Below, in pieces: positions 6,414 to 6,661 of a stretch of 6,661 bases of DNA (positions are counted from its first letter, which is position 1; each line of letters begins with the position of its first letter). The stretch is from Pirellulaceae bacterium. GTDB taxonomy: Bacteria; Planctomycetota; Planctomycetia; Pirellulales; Pirellulaceae. The position numbers and the translations under genes are program-made. The notes under the pieces are model-generated. The model was not told the origin of the DNA. It saw nothing but the letters and a program-made list of their open reading frames with translations, and made no database searches. Location of the stretch: the NCBI GenBank assembly GCA_013002105.1, contig JABDKS010000541.1, forward strand, positions 1 to 6,661, given 5' to 3'.

Positions 6414-6661
6414 ATGCGTTTTCTGATCTTGGCTGCGTTGGCCTTTCAGTTTGGATGTTGGAATCATGCTAGTGCCGACGACAAGGAGACACAGCCGGAA
6501 ACGGTGACCGTCATTCACTATCCCAACTACGTCGCCGCGGCCAGTTATTCGAAACACCTCAGCCGATTGCTGGGCCCCGATGCGGAAACCGTGGAACTAT
6601 TGGAGCAAAATATTGTTTTGATTCGTGTACCGGTCGACCAGCAAGAAAGAGTGCAGAAACT
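6414..6661 (+). CDS. Secreted protein of unknown function, 3' end cut by window
   Basis: The ATG at 6414 is preceded by GGAG at 6404-6407 with a six-base spacer. Eighty-two codons are visible and the frame is open to the window edge. The start MRFLILAALAFQFGCWNHAS continues ADD: a short signal peptide, likely cut at ASA|DD (after residue 21). The Cys at 15 is preceded by QFG, a poor lipobox, so a lipoprotein is less likely. The mature part reads as a folded alpha/beta segment (VTVIHYPNYV, then LSRLLGPDAETVELLEQN, then IVLIRVPVDQQERVQ). I do not recognise the family from this fragment. It is divergent from the LRR gene. Confidence 0.75.
   Translation, partial: MRFLILAALAFQFGCWNHASADDKETQPETVTVIHYPNYVAAASYSKHLSRLLGPDAETVELLEQNIVLIRVPVDQQERVQK

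Overview
The window looks like a planctomycete chromosome segment, most like the Rhodopirellula/Pirellulaceae group. The evidence is protein style, not a database match. One secreted protein starts with an SHD1-type domain fused to a trypsin-like protease. One leucine-rich-repeat protein has the typical planctomycete N-terminus (a basic RFSLRSLLVL run leading into a membrane helix). A short remnant opens like planctomycete BlaI/CopY repressors. Coding density is low, and much of the left third is non-coding.

Layout. Positions 1-305 hold no gene I can support. Positions 306-747 are an array of an imperfect ~196-bp repeat unit (one full copy, one copy with a 50-bp internal deletion, and partial copies at both ends). 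Each unit junction can fold into a long hairpin. Positions 748-1072 hold a degenerate extension of the repeat and a 16-bp perfect palindrome. A small secreted protein of unknown function is on the minus strand (1126-1689, GTG start chosen from its ribosome binding site), followed by a weak terminator-like hairpin. A lone diverged copy of the repeat hairpin (1758-1830) lies upstream of this gene, in the same orientation as the array, so the gene is bracketed by members of one repeat family. Positions 2204-2305 (plus strand) carry the first 33 codons of a BlaI/MecI/CopY-type repressor with an intact ribosome binding site, then a stop. It appears to be a truncated remnant.

The right two thirds hold two large minus-strand genes. 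Transcription runs from the membrane-anchored leucine-rich-repeat protein (4590-6149) towards the SHD1/serine-protease protein (2412-4385), with 204 bp between them. Both products are predicted to be exported or membrane-anchored. At the right edge a plus-strand gene for another secreted protein (6414 onward) is cut off by the window end and is divergent from the leucine-rich-repeat gene.

All four main proteins carry export or membrane-anchor signals, so the theme is cell-envelope or extracellular function. I see no biosynthetic pathway, defence system, CRISPR array, tRNA, rRNA or transposase. The least explained element is the hairpin-forming repeat family on the left.
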